Below are positions 23,730 to 32,417 of a stretch of DNA of 34,486 nt, piece after piece (within the stretch, counting starts at the first letter, position 1; each line of letters begins with the position of its first letter). The position numbers and the translations under genes were made by a program. The notes beneath the pieces are model-generated. The model had not been told where the DNA came from. It saw only the letters and a program-made list of their open reading frames with translations, and did not search any database. The stretch comes from Robiginitomaculum sp. (GTDB lineage Bacteria > Pseudomonadota > Alphaproteobacteria > Caulobacterales > Maricaulaceae). The stretch lies in contig NVXK01000010.1 in the NCBI GenBank assembly GCA_002733905.1, positions 31,166-65,651 on the forward strand, written 5' to 3'.

Positions 23730-24521
23730 ATGGAAAACGATACTTATACATTTGTAAGCGGTACATCCCCCCTGCTTGTCTCCATGCCCCATATTGGTAC
23801 GAATGTACCAAAGGATATATCATCGTCATTCACGAAGCACGCCGTGCCTCTACCTGATACAGATTGGCATGTTGATAAATTATACAATTTTCTGGGCGCG
23901 TTAGGCGCAAATCGCATTCAAGCAAATTTATCGCGTTATGTTATTGATCTCAACCGCCCCTCTGATGGCGCTCCCCTCTACCCCGGACAAAGTGAGACAC
24001 AATTATGTCCGCTAAAAATATTCACAGAGGAAAATATTTACCTAACGGGGCAGGAACCGAGCCAAATGGATATTGCAAAACGCACTACCTCTTATTGGGC
24101 ACCATATCACCAAAAACTGAGACAAGAGCTGAACCGCATTAAAGAAGAATTTGGCTATGCGCTCTTGTGGGACGCACATTCGATTACCAGTATTGTGCCG
24201 AAATTTTTCGAAGGTAAATTACCTGACCTCAATATTGGCACGGCCAACAATACCACATGCCCAAAAAACATCAGTGAAAAAATTCTGAGCATAGGCACAC
24301 AGTCGGATTATTCAACTGTATCGAATGGGCGGTTTAAGGGTGGTTATATCACACGAAATTATGGTGATCCTGATAATCAAATTTACGCGGTTCAAATGGA
24401 AACAGCCCTCAGTGCCTATATGGATGATGGTGCGCCTTATGCATTTAATGAGGTGAAAGCAGATAAATTACGCCCAGTCTTGCAAGAAATGATGCAAATA
24501 TTTCAAAGTAATTTCTCATGA
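23730..24521 (+). CDS. hutG: N-formylglutamate deformylase
   Basis: A 263-aa soluble enzyme. Recognisable family segments: LLVSMPHIGTNVP near 17-29 with a metal-site His, DTDWHVDKLY near 49-58, SRYVIDLNRPSDGAPLYPG near 70-88 and LLWDAHSITSIVP near 149-161. N-formylglutamate amidohydrolases hydrolyse N-formylglutamate to glutamate and formate, the last step of the five-step histidine pathway of pseudomonads. The ATG has only a weak purine stretch (GAGACA) upstream. Its stop overlaps the hutF start by four bases (ATGA), showing translational coupling and supporting the HutG assignment over more distant N-formylglutamate amidohydrolase-like proteins. The formate it releases can be consumed by the formate dehydrogenase encoded just downstream on the opposite strand. 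Confidence 0.9.
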   Translation: MENDTYTFVSGTSPLLVSMPHIGTNVPKDISSSFTKHAVPLPDTDWHVDKLYNFLGALGANRIQANLSRYVIDLNRPSDGAPLYPGQSETQLCPLKIFTEENIYLTGQEPSQMDIAKRTTSYWAPYHQKLRQELNRIKEEFGYALLWDAHSITSIVPKFFEGKLPDLNIGTANNTTCPKNISEKILSIGTQSDYSTVSNGRFKGGYITRNYGDPDNQIYAVQMETALSAYMDDGAPYAFNEVKADKLRPVLQEMMQIFQSNFS

Positions 24522-25912
24522 CTGATTTACATTTCAAGTCCGCCTTGCTCTCTTCGGGTTGGCAAGATGATATTGCGGTTTCTCTTGACAATAACGGTCT
24601 TATTACATCGCTAGATACACAATCCTCGACACAAGCCTCGACACAATCATCAACACTTTCATCGACATCAGCACACAATGGCTTTGCTATTGCTGGCATG
24701 CCCAATGCCCACAGCCATGCCTTCCAACGCGCTATGGCAGGGCTCGCAGAATTTTCAACCAATCCAACAGATAGCTTTTGGACATGGCGCGAAACCATGT
24801 ATAAATTTTCGCAAATCATCACGCCAGATGATTTATATGCCATTGCTAAATATCTTTATATGGAAATGCTTGAGGCAGGTTATACATCCGTCGCAGAGTT
24901 TCATTATCTACACCATCAATTGAACGGCGTAGCTTATCCAAACCCAGTGCAAATGAGCATGTCAATTGCGGCGGCGGCAGCAGACACGGGTATTGCCCTC
25001 ACTCTTTTACCCGTACTTTATATGCGCGGTGGATTTGATGATCGCCCCCTAAACCAACAGCAACGCCGTTTCCAACATGACGTCGCGCAATATTTAGAAA
25101 CGGTGATGTCTGTAGAATCTCTCGGTATACATACAGGCATTGCCTTTCATAGTTTGCGCGCTGTTCCGCCCGAAGCAATGATGCGGGTTTTACAAGATGA
25201 TGTGGTTCAAGAACATGCGGACATCCCTATTCACATTCACATAGCCGAACAAACCGCCGAAATTGATGACTGCCTTGCTCACACGGGTGAACGGCCTGTT
25301 ACGTGGTTATTAGATAATTTCAAAATAGGCGCAAACTGGATTTTGGTGCACGCCACCCATATGACGCAAGCCGAAACGCGAGCACTTGCACACACAGGCG
25401 CCGTCGCCGTCATTTGCCCGACGACCGAGGGAAATCTAGGCGACGGGCTATTTCCCTTGCCAGTATGGGATCAAAACGAGGGGCGAATTGCCATCGGTTC
25501 GGACAGTCATATTAGTGTTGACCCGTATGAAGAATTACGGTGGTTAGAATATGGCCAAAGGCTTTCCCATCGGCGCAGAACTATTTATGCCAATGATAAA
25601 AACCAACATACGGGCAGCCGTCTTTACCAATCTGCATTACGCGGAGGTGCACAATCTGTTGGTCGTCAATGCGGCGAGATCGCTGTTGGCAATATGGCTG
25701 ACATTGTTGTTTTACGTGACGATATTCCTGCCATTGCCTTGGCAGACCCAAAACACAGATTAGACGCCCTTATTTTCAACCCAACTTCCAAGCCCGTCAA
25801 AGGCGTTTTTGTCGGGGGAAAATGTGTTGTCAAAGACGGCATGCATAAAAACCATGACCACATAAAACAAGAGTATTTTGCAACGCTCAAAAAATTACTT
25901 GATCGCTTTTAA
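24518..25912 (+). CDS. hutF: formimidoylglutamate deiminase
   Basis: A 464-aa amidohydrolase of the HutF type. Family motifs in order: GMPNAHSHAFQRAMAGLAEF near 60-79 with the metal-binding HSH, EMLEAGYTSVAEFHYLHH near 122-140, the Zn ligand region HIHIAEQTAEIDDCL near 240-255, LVHATHMTQAET with a further His, and IGSDSHISVDPYEELRWLEY with the catalytic Asp near 330. HutF converts N-formimino-glutamate to N-formylglutamate and ammonia, feeding HutG. A Ser/Thr/Gln-rich stretch near residues 35-51 is an unusual low-complexity loop in an otherwise well conserved enzyme. The earlier histidine genes (hutH, hutU, hutI) are not in the window. It ends 49 bases from the convergent fdhD, with no obvious terminator between. 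Confidence 0.92.
   Translation: MTDLHFKSALLSSGWQDDIAVSLDNNGLITSLDTQSSTQASTQSSTLSSTSAHNGFAIAGMPNAHSHAFQRAMAGLAEFSTNPTDSFWTWRETMYKFSQIITPDDLYAIAKYLYMEMLEAGYTSVAEFHYLHHQLNGVAYPNPVQMSMSIAAAAADTGIALTLLPVLYMRGGFDDRPLNQQQRRFQHDVAQYLETVMSVESLGIHTGIAFHSLRAVPPEAMMRVLQDDVVQEHADIPIHIHIAEQTAEIDDCLAHTGERPVTWLLDNFKIGANWILVHATHMTQAETRALAHTGAVAVICPTTEGNLGDGLFPLPVWDQNEGRIAIGSDSHISVDPYEELRWLEYGQRLSHRRRTIYANDKNQHTGSRLYQSALRGGAQSVGRQCGEIAVGNMADIVVLRDDIPAIALADPKHRLDALIFNPTSKPVKGVFVGGKCVVKDGMHKNHDHIKQEYFATLKKLLDRF
24620..24670 (+). repeat. Ser/Thr/Gln-coding simple repeat within hutF
   Basis: Degenerate copies of a 12-base unit of the type CAA-TCn-TCn-ACn encode QSSTQASTQSSTLSST in the N-terminal region of HutF. 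It reads as a slippage-prone surface loop; frame is kept. Confidence 0.7.
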
Positions 25913-25961
25913 TATGGGATTCAACGGGCACTAGATTATGACGGCTCCCTATTTCACACAG

Positions 25962-26753
25962 TCATTCGATTAAATATGCAGTCTCTTTTCCTGAACGCGC
26001 ATAAATAGCTATATTCCCTTCTCTTGCTTTACGAAGTGCGAAAGCTGTTGGGCCAGAGATGGACAGAATGGCTTGCACACCTGCATGGGCCGCCTTTTCT
26101 ACGATTTCATATGAACAGCGGCTCGACATCAAAACAAAACCTTGCTTCACATCCACCTCTGCACGTGCCATTGCACCAAGCAATTTATCAAGTGCATTGT
26201 GCCGACCGACGTCTTCACGTGCGAATGCAATCTCACCAAAAAGCGAAACCCACGCAGCCGCATGAACGCTGTGCGTATGTTCATTTAACGGCTGATGCTG
26301 TGGAAACGCTACAAGTGCTTTCGAGAGTGCGGACATGTCCAGTTTACGTTTTACCTTTGTCGTTTTCGGCAATTTTACAAACAAAGTTTCCGCGTTCTCC
26401 AAGCCGCATAGACCACAACTTGCACTGCCCACCATATTACGACGACGTTGTGTAAGCTCCAGTTTTTCCACGGATGAACCGATAATTTTAAATCTAAAAT
26501 CGACACCTTGTTGTGTTTGATAAATATCCAAAGAAACAATATCGGCTATAGATTTCACCACTTGCTCGCTTAAGGAAAACCCCAATGCGAAATCAACAAG
26601 GTCGTCGGGCGTTGCCATCATCACGGCGTAATTCCTGCGATTAAATACAAATGCGACAGGCACTTCTTCTGGAATAGCCCATTGCGGATGTTCGCCGACA
26701 TCTACCTTATGGTATGTTGGCAAAGCATCCCCATGATATTTGACTGTGAACAT
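25962..26753 (-). CDS. fdhD: formate dehydrogenase accessory sulfurtransferase
   Basis: A 263-aa cytoplasmic protein. It has the family's sulfur-carrier motif SASCGLCG (Cys near 113 and 116) and the conserved AREDVGRHNALDKLLGAM near 178-195, followed by MSSRCSYEIVEKAAHAGV and SISGPTAFAL. FdhD (FdsC) receives sulfur from a cysteine desulfurase and transfers it to the molybdenum cofactor of formate dehydrogenase, which needs the sulfido ligand to be active. It is the last gene of the fds operon: the fdsA stop and its ATG are one base apart. It occupies the place of fdsC in known fdsGBACD operons. No fdsD-sized gene follows before the convergent hutF end. Confidence 0.94.
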   Translation of the reverse strand: MFTVKYHGDALPTYHKVDVGEHPQWAIPEEVPVAFVFNRRNYAVMMATPDDLVDFALGFSLSEQVVKSIADIVSLDIYQTQQGVDFRFKIIGSSVEKLELTQRRRNMVGSASCGLCGLENAETLFVKLPKTTKVKRKLDMSALSKALVAFPQHQPLNEHTHSVHAAAWVSLFGEIAFAREDVGRHNALDKLLGAMARAEVDVKQGFVLMSSRCSYEIVEKAAHAGVQAILSISGPTAFALRKAREGNIAIYARSGKETAYLIE

Positions 26754-26754
26754 A

Positions 26755-29610
26755 TTACTCGGCAGACTCTGCTTGGTCTGCGTTGCGTAGAACTTGACGG
26801 TAAGTTGCGAGCTCTTCTTCGTAATTCATTTGCCAATCGGATTTATGATTTGCAGGCACGACCGCGACTGCCGTTACTTTATATTCAGGGCAAGACGTGG
26901 CCCAGTCCATATTGTCTGTTGTAATCACATTCGCGCCCGTATCAGGGTGATGGAATGTTGTATAAACAACGCCTGGTGCCATACGGTCCGATATTTTCGC
27001 GCGCAGTGTTATTTCACCTTTGCGTGAAGCCACAGATACCCATTGACCATCGACAACCCCTTGGGCCTGTGCATCGGAGGGGTGTATTTCCAATACGTCC
27101 TCTTTCCACCATAAATTATTTTCTGTCCGTCGCGTTTGCGCGCCCACATTATATTGGGACAGAATTCGTCCCGTCGTAAGGATAAGCGGGAAACGGCGAT
27201 TTGTGCGTTCGGTCGTCGGGACATATTCAGTCGTTACAAATGCGCCCTTGCCTTTTACAAATTCGCCGACATGCATAATGACAGTTCCCTCTGGCGCACT
27301 GTCATTCACAGGCCATTGCAAACTACCTGCCGCGTCAAGAGCCTCAAAACTTACATTTGCAAATATTGGGGTAAGTTCGGCGATTTCGTCCATAATTTCT
27401 GAAGCGCTTGAAAAGCCCATGTCAAAACCAAGAGCCTTGCCAAGTTCTTGGGTCACCTCCCATTCTTCCAAGCCTGTCTTTGATTTCATTACGGGGCGCA
27501 CGCGGTTAATACGACGTTCCGCATTAATGAATGTACCATCCTTTTCAAGAAAGGATGTGCCGGGTAAAAATACATGTGCGAAACGGGCCGTTTCGTTCAA
27601 AAACAAATCTTGAACAATTAGAATATCTAGTGCTTTCAACGCGGCTTCTACATGTTGTATATTGGGGTCAGATTGTGCAACATCCTCACCTTGAATATAC
27701 ATGCCTTTATACGTGCCAGCGCACGCTTCGTCGAACATGTTGGGAATACGGTATCCGGGTTTATTATCAAGCTTTGTGCCCCATTTTTCTTCGAACAATC
27801 CACGCGCCGCGTCATCGCTGACCGAGCGATAGCCCGAAAGCTCGTGCGGGAAAGACCCCATATCACATGCACCCTGTACATTATTTTGCCCACGCATTGG
27901 ATTTACACCAACGCCTGCACGGCCAATATTGCCCGTACTCATGGCCAAATTTGCCATGCCCATAACCATGGTCGAACCTTGGCTATGCTCTGTCACGCCG
28001 AGGCCATAATAAATACTGCCATTGGGCGCATTTGCATACAAACGTGCCGCGCCAATAATATCGGCGACAGGAACACCTGTAATTTTGGAGACATTTTCTG
28101 GCGAATTCTCTTCGCCTAAAATCATGGTTTTCCATTCTTTGTACGTCACAAGATCACACCGTTCCTTGATAAAACTTTCATCAAGAAGATTTTCCTTCGC
28201 CGCCACATGCGCGAGACCGTTTATCAAAGCGACATTGGTTCCCGGTGTAAGTTGGAGATGGTAATCGGCGTTGATATGCGGTGTCCGCACAAGCTCGATT
28301 GCGCGTGGATCTGCAATAATAAGTTTGGCACCTTGACGTAAGCGCCGTTTCATTTGTGAACCAAAAACAGGATGGGCATCGGTCGGGTTAGACCCGATAA
28401 TCAAAATACAATCGGTTTCCATAACGCTGTCAAAATCTTGCGTCCCCGCCGATGTGCCAAAAGTTTCGTTCAGGCCATATCCCGTTGGCGAGTGACAGAC
28501 ACGTGCACAGGTATCGACATTATTATTGCCAAAACCTTGACGGATCAGGCGCTGTACGACCCAAACCTCTTCGGTGGTGCAGCGAGATGACGTAATACCG
28601 CCCACAGATTTTCGGCCATATTTTTTCTGTGTCGCTTTCAACTTCTCTGCGGCGAATGTGAAAGCTTCGTCCCAACTGACTTCGCGCCACGGGTCTGTGA
28701 TTTTTTCACGGATCATAGGAGAGATTACGCGCTCTTTATGCGTGGCATACCCCCATGCAAAACGCCCCTTCACACAGCTATGCCCATGATTGGCTTTGCC
28801 GTCTTTGTACGGTACCATGCGGATGACTTGGTCACCTTTCATCTCGGCTTTGAAAGAACAACCGACACCACAATAAGCACACGTGGTCAGGACGCTACGG
28901 TCTGGAACGCCGTGTTCAATGACGGCTTTTTCTTGCAAGGTCGCGGTTGGGCAGGCTTGTACACAGGCTCCACATGAAACGCATTCGCTTTCCATAAAAT
29001 TTTCGCCCATGCTCGGCGTGATTTTAGAATTAAATCCGCGCCCTTCGACGGTCAGTGCGAGTGTACCCTGCACTTCATCACACGCCCGTACGCATCTGGA
29101 ACAAAGAATACATTTGCTCTCATCAAAACTGAAATATGGATTGCTGTCATCAGTTGGCGCGTGGTTATGGTTTTCACCGTCATGGCCATAACGCACTTCG
29201 CGCAAACCAACCGCACCTGCCATATCTTGGAGTTCGCAATCACCATTGTCGGAGCATGTCAAACAATCGAGCGGATGATCTGAGATATAAAGCTCCATCA
29301 CACCTTTGCGGATTTTGGCAATATGATCATCTTGTGTCGTTACGCGCATGTCCTCTTCGACCAATGTTGTACATGAGGCAGGCGTACCGCGACGCCCTTC
29401 GACTTTACACACACACAAACGGCACGAGCCAAAAGCCTTCAAGCTATCGGTCGCGCAAAGCTTTGGAATGGGAATGCCGATTTCTGCGGCGGCCCGCATG
29501 ACGGATGTGCCTTCGGGCACGCTAACACTATGACCGTCAATTTCGATGGTGACGATTTTGTCCGATTTTACAGCGGGGGTTCCGTAGTCTTTTTCAATGA
29601 GTAAAACCAT
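26755..29610 (-). CDS. fdsA: NAD-dependent formate dehydrogenase, molybdopterin alpha subunit
   Basis: A 951-aa enzyme subunit. From the N terminus: a [2Fe-2S] ferredoxin domain (Cys near 52, 63, 66, 80), a His/Cys3 [4Fe-4S] site (HPLDCLTCSDNGDC near 112-125), two ferredoxin-type [4Fe-4S] clusters (CILCSRCVRAC near 167-177; CVSCGACVQAC near 210-220), then the molybdopterin domain with its own [4Fe-4S] site (CAYCGVGC near 244-251 and Cys 279). The metal-ligand residue is Cys in CARVCHSPTG near 372, encoded by TGT, so no selenocysteine is involved. The C-terminal molybdopterin dinucleotide-binding domain begins near 825 (RFPLILTTGRI). It oxidises formate to CO2. The start has AAGGGG upstream and lies 3 bases past the fdsB stop. 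No signal peptide, so cytoplasmic. Confidence 0.96.
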   Translation of the reverse strand: MVLLIEKDYGTPAVKSDKIVTIEIDGHSVSVPEGTSVMRAAAEIGIPIPKLCATDSLKAFGSCRLCVCKVEGRRGTPASCTTLVEEDMRVTTQDDHIAKIRKGVMELYISDHPLDCLTCSDNGDCELQDMAGAVGLREVRYGHDGENHNHAPTDDSNPYFSFDESKCILCSRCVRACDEVQGTLALTVEGRGFNSKITPSMGENFMESECVSCGACVQACPTATLQEKAVIEHGVPDRSVLTTCAYCGVGCSFKAEMKGDQVIRMVPYKDGKANHGHSCVKGRFAWGYATHKERVISPMIREKITDPWREVSWDEAFTFAAEKLKATQKKYGRKSVGGITSSRCTTEEVWVVQRLIRQGFGNNNVDTCARVCHSPTGYGLNETFGTSAGTQDFDSVMETDCILIIGSNPTDAHPVFGSQMKRRLRQGAKLIIADPRAIELVRTPHINADYHLQLTPGTNVALINGLAHVAAKENLLDESFIKERCDLVTYKEWKTMILGEENSPENVSKITGVPVADIIGAARLYANAPNGSIYYGLGVTEHSQGSTMVMGMANLAMSTGNIGRAGVGVNPMRGQNNVQGACDMGSFPHELSGYRSVSDDAARGLFEEKWGTKLDNKPGYRIPNMFDEACAGTYKGMYIQGEDVAQSDPNIQHVEAALKALDILIVQDLFLNETARFAHVFLPGTSFLEKDGTFINAERRINRVRPVMKSKTGLEEWEVTQELGKALGFDMGFSSASEIMDEIAELTPIFANVSFEALDAAGSLQWPVNDSAPEGTVIMHVGEFVKGKGAFVTTEYVPTTERTNRRFPLILTTGRILSQYNVGAQTRRTENNLWWKEDVLEIHPSDAQAQGVVDGQWVSVASRKGEITLRAKISDRMAPGVVYTTFHHPDTGANVITTDNMDWATSCPEYKVTAVAVVPANHKSDWQMNYEEELATYRQVLRNADQAESAE

Positions 29611-29613
29611 AAT

Positions 29614-31194
29614 CTACCCCTTCCCCGTTTCAGACGTCTCAAGGCGTTTGCCTTTTCGAGGGTCTGTAAATTCATGCGGGAAATGTTTTACTGCAGATTG
29701 CACTGGCATAGGTGTTAGCCCTCCCATAGCACATAATGAGGCTTCTGTCATGAGGTCGCACAAATCCTCTAACACGACGAGGTTTTCGTCTATGTTTTCC
29801 CCTGCGATAATTTTATCCAAAACCTCTTTGCCTCGCACCGCGCCGATGCGGCATGGTGTGCATTTGCCACAGCTTTCAATTTCGCAAAACTCCATAGCGT
29901 AACGGGCTTGCTTGGCCATATCGACACTGTCATTAAAGACGACCATGCCCCCATGCCCAATCATGGCGCCAATCTCGGCAAGGCTCTCATAGCCCATTTT
30001 AACATCAAAATCAGAAACAGGAATATAGGCTCCCAAAGGCCCACCTGTTTGTATCGTTTTCACAGGACGGCCAGACCGTGTCCCACCGCCAAAATCATTG
30101 AGCAATTCACTCAGCGTTATTCCGAAGGCTTTCTCGACCAAGCCACCACGCGCAATATCACCAGCAAGTTGGAATGGCTGTGTCCCAAGAGAGCGCCCTT
30201 GCCCATAGTCTGCATAGGCTTTCGCGCCTTTATCCAAAATGATCGGCACGCTCGCCAAGGATAGGACATTATTGACAATTGTGGGCTTATCAAAAAGGCC
30301 GCTGATCGCTGGAATTGGCGGTTTGACTTTCACCTCGCCGCGTTTGCCTTCAAGTGATTCCAGCATAGAGCTTTCTTCACCGCAAATATATGCGCCTGCG
30401 CCGACACGCACGTGTAATGTGAAATCTGTACCAGAGTTTTTAATATTTTCGCCGAGCCAACCCGCGTCTTCCATAATTTTTATCGCGCGGCGCATTGTGC
30501 GTATTGCGTGCGGATATTCCGAGCGAATATAAATATAGCCCTCGGTCGCGCCAATCGCACGCGCACCGATAATCAGACCCTCGATCAAGCAAAACGGATC
30601 GCCTTCCATCAACATTCTATCCGCGAACGTACCGCTATCCCCTTCGTCTGCATTGGCACACATATATTTTTGTAGTGTGCCAGTCTCTGATTTTTGCGCG
30701 AGTGCTGTCTTCCATTTAAGTCCTGTCGGAAACCCTGCAACACCGCGACCACGCAGGCCAGATTGCAAAACCGTCTCGACAATATCTTCGGGGCTCATAC
30801 CGAGAGCTTTGCGTAACCCAGACAAGCCATACTGCGCCTGATAATCTGTTAGATTCAGAGGGTCAATAAGACCAACACGCGCAAAACAAAGGCGTTCTTG
30901 GTTGGCGAAGTAAGGTATTTTTTCAGTAAGGCCGTGGGCGAGTGCGTGATCTCCGCCAGCAAGGAAATCTGCGGCGAAAAGGCCTTCCACATCACCACAT
31001 GTTACAGGGCCATAGGCCATTCGGCCCTCACTGGTTTCCACCTCGATTAAAGGTTCCAACCATAACATGCCCCGTGTACCATTTCTGATAATTTCAACTG
31101 TGTCGCCGCCAATTTCTTTTATGGTTTTGGCGACATCTTCGGCGCCCATAGATAAAGCGGACGCATCGATTGGGACGTAGATTTTTACAACCAT
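29614..31194 (-). CDS. fdsB: NAD-dependent formate dehydrogenase, NADH-binding beta subunit
   Basis: A 526-aa NuoF-like subunit. Residues 1-90 form the extra N-terminal thioredoxin-like domain seen in FdsB. The FMN and NAD sites follow: GLRGRGVAGFPTGLKW near 146-161, CANADEGDSGTFADRML near 179-195, a Gly-rich VRVGAGAYICGEESSMLES near 265-283, and the [4Fe-4S] site ESCGKCTPCRIGAVRG with a later Cys in SLCAMGG. The subunit passes electrons from the alpha subunit to NAD+. The ATG overlaps the last base of fdsG, and GGGGAG precedes it. All cofactor motifs are intact. Confidence 0.95.
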   Translation of the reverse strand: MVVKIYVPIDASALSMGAEDVAKTIKEIGGDTVEIIRNGTRGMLWLEPLIEVETSEGRMAYGPVTCGDVEGLFAADFLAGGDHALAHGLTEKIPYFANQERLCFARVGLIDPLNLTDYQAQYGLSGLRKALGMSPEDIVETVLQSGLRGRGVAGFPTGLKWKTALAQKSETGTLQKYMCANADEGDSGTFADRMLMEGDPFCLIEGLIIGARAIGATEGYIYIRSEYPHAIRTMRRAIKIMEDAGWLGENIKNSGTDFTLHVRVGAGAYICGEESSMLESLEGKRGEVKVKPPIPAISGLFDKPTIVNNVLSLASVPIILDKGAKAYADYGQGRSLGTQPFQLAGDIARGGLVEKAFGITLSELLNDFGGGTRSGRPVKTIQTGGPLGAYIPVSDFDVKMGYESLAEIGAMIGHGGMVVFNDSVDMAKQARYAMEFCEIESCGKCTPCRIGAVRGKEVLDKIIAGENIDENLVVLEDLCDLMTEASLCAMGGLTPMPVQSAVKHFPHEFTDPRKGKRLETSETGKG

Positions 31195-31676
31195 TATCTG
31201 CTCCCCACTTTGCTATGTTTCGCCGAAATCGCCTTCAATCGTTCTATATCCACACGGCCATACAAATTATCGTCAATCATGACGGCAGGGCCAAGGGCGC
31301 AATTGCCGAGGCAATATGTAGCTTCGAGTGAGATATCATCACCACCGTTGTTCATTTCAACGCCGAAAAAATTCTCGGCTTGATGTATTAATTCATCACA
31401 TCCCACGGCCTGACACGCTTCTGCGCGACAAATTTTAATGCACTGATCTGGTTGTTTTTTACGTTTAAAATCATGATAGAAACTGACGACACCATGAATT
31501 TCTGCACGGGAAATATTGAGAGTGTTGGCAATTGTTCTGAGCGCGGCATCTGACAGAAACCCTTTCGCGCCTTGCACTTCATGCAAAATTTCGAGCAAGG
31601 CATCTTCTTTCGCGTTCCAACGCTCGCAGACAGAACGTGCGAAACTGTCCTCAACTTTATTCAGCAATACGACCAT
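31194..31676 (-). CDS. fdsG: NAD-dependent formate dehydrogenase, [2Fe-2S] gamma subunit
   Basis: A 160-aa NuoE-like thioredoxin-fold subunit. The [2Fe-2S] ligands have the expected spacing: Cys 83 and 88 in CRAEAC, Cys 122 and 126 in CLGNC. The helical N-terminal part (ALLEILHEVQGAKGFLSDAA, then SRAEIHGVVSFYHDF) is typical of the family. It hands electrons between clusters of the FdsABG complex. First gene of the operon; AGAGGGG lies at good spacing before the ATG. Upstream, 31677-31811 carries a hairpin described separately and should include the operon promoter. Confidence 0.95.
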   Translation of the reverse strand: MVVLLNKVEDSFARSVCERWNAKEDALLEILHEVQGAKGFLSDAALRTIANTLNISRAEIHGVVSFYHDFKRKKQPDQCIKICRAEACQAVGCDELIHQAENFFGVEMNNGGDDISLEATYCLGNCALGPAVMIDDNLYGRVDIERLKAISAKHSKVGSR

Positions 31677-31738
31677 ATTTCCCCTCTAAATATGTGAACG
31701 ATAAAACATTGGTCATGGGTCGCTTACATATTGTCTTT

Positions 31739-31800
31739 TATGGTGCGGCCTTTGGTCAGACTTACAAGCTTTCACTCTTCACTTTGCGCCGTGCACCATA
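31739..31800 (-). promoter_or_regulatory. long-loop inverted repeat upstream of the fds operon
   Basis: TATGGTGC (31739-31746) pairs with GCACCATA (31793-31800), extended by GGC/GCC inside with a 2-base bulge. The loop of about 40 bases includes a doubled AGTGAA on the - strand. No T-run follows on the - strand, so a folB terminator is unlikely; it may be an operator or structured leader of fdsG. Confidence 0.45.
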
Positions 31801-31811
31801 CAATTCTCTCT

Positions 31812-32171
31812 TTACTGTTTTGCGCGCATTAAGCGTACGCCAACACCGCTCGCATTTTGTATGGCTTGTGTTTTCATCACGCGCACATCAACTTGCTCGC
31901 ATCTATCATAGGCTAAACATATATCAGCGATATCTTCGGCCAAAGTTTCAACAAGGTCAATATGGCCAGTGTTTACCAAAATTGTGATTTGTTCACAAAT
32001 AAGATCATAGCGGACAACATTGCTTAATTGGTGATCATCTTTCACGCCAAGAGGGGCAAGGCTTAAGACGAGATTGATGATGATGGGTTGGCGTACAATA
32101 CGTTCATGGTCGAACACACCAATGGCAGCCATTAATTCCAAGTCTTCAATAATAATTTGGTCATATGTCAT
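31812..32171 (-). CDS. folB: dihydroneopterin aldolase
   Basis: A 119-aa protein matching FolB along its length: IIIEDLELMAAIGVFDHERI at the N terminus, the QPIIINLVLSL strand, VRYDLICEQITILVNTGHID in the middle and LVETLAEDIADICLAYDRCEQ with the catalytic-type Glu, ending in VGVRLMRAK. FolB cleaves dihydroneopterin to 6-hydroxymethyl-dihydropterin and glycolaldehyde in folate synthesis. It lies 135 bases before fdsG on the same strand and might share its transcript, linking folate supply with one-carbon metabolism, though the gap makes that uncertain. The ribosome site is weak (GTGAAATACGAATA before ATG). Confidence 0.9.
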   Translation of the reverse strand: MTYDQIIIEDLELMAAIGVFDHERIVRQPIIINLVLSLAPLGVKDDHQLSNVVRYDLICEQITILVNTGHIDLVETLAEDIADICLAYDRCEQVDVRVMKTQAIQNASGVGVRLMRAKQ

Positions 32172-32417
32172 TATTCGTATTTCACTTTACTTTTGGGCGC
32201 GTCATGTCTGGGACGCATCTTAAAAAGAACGTATCACATATGGAGCACATGACCGCCAGACTTCAAGCAAAAATTCATTCTACCCGTCCCTCTTTGCGGT
32301 CATGCGTGTCGAGAATTCGTCATTACGTTTCATTTTCACGCCCTCAAGAACGTTTTCATTGGTTTCCTATGAAAACTGCGATAGTTTCGGTTCTCTGTAA
32401 ATGATCAAAGGACGACC

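Noticed and set aside
26755-29610. Selenocysteine at the metal-ligand position of formate dehydrogenase
   Set aside because: The codon at 28495-28497 on the - strand is TGT (Cys), so no recoding is needed.
32165-32404. Possible 79-residue gene on the + strand between folB and the DUF1289 gene
   Set aside because: No ribosome site, no recognisable motif, and basic, irregular composition typical of non-coding sequence; it also overlaps the folB start.
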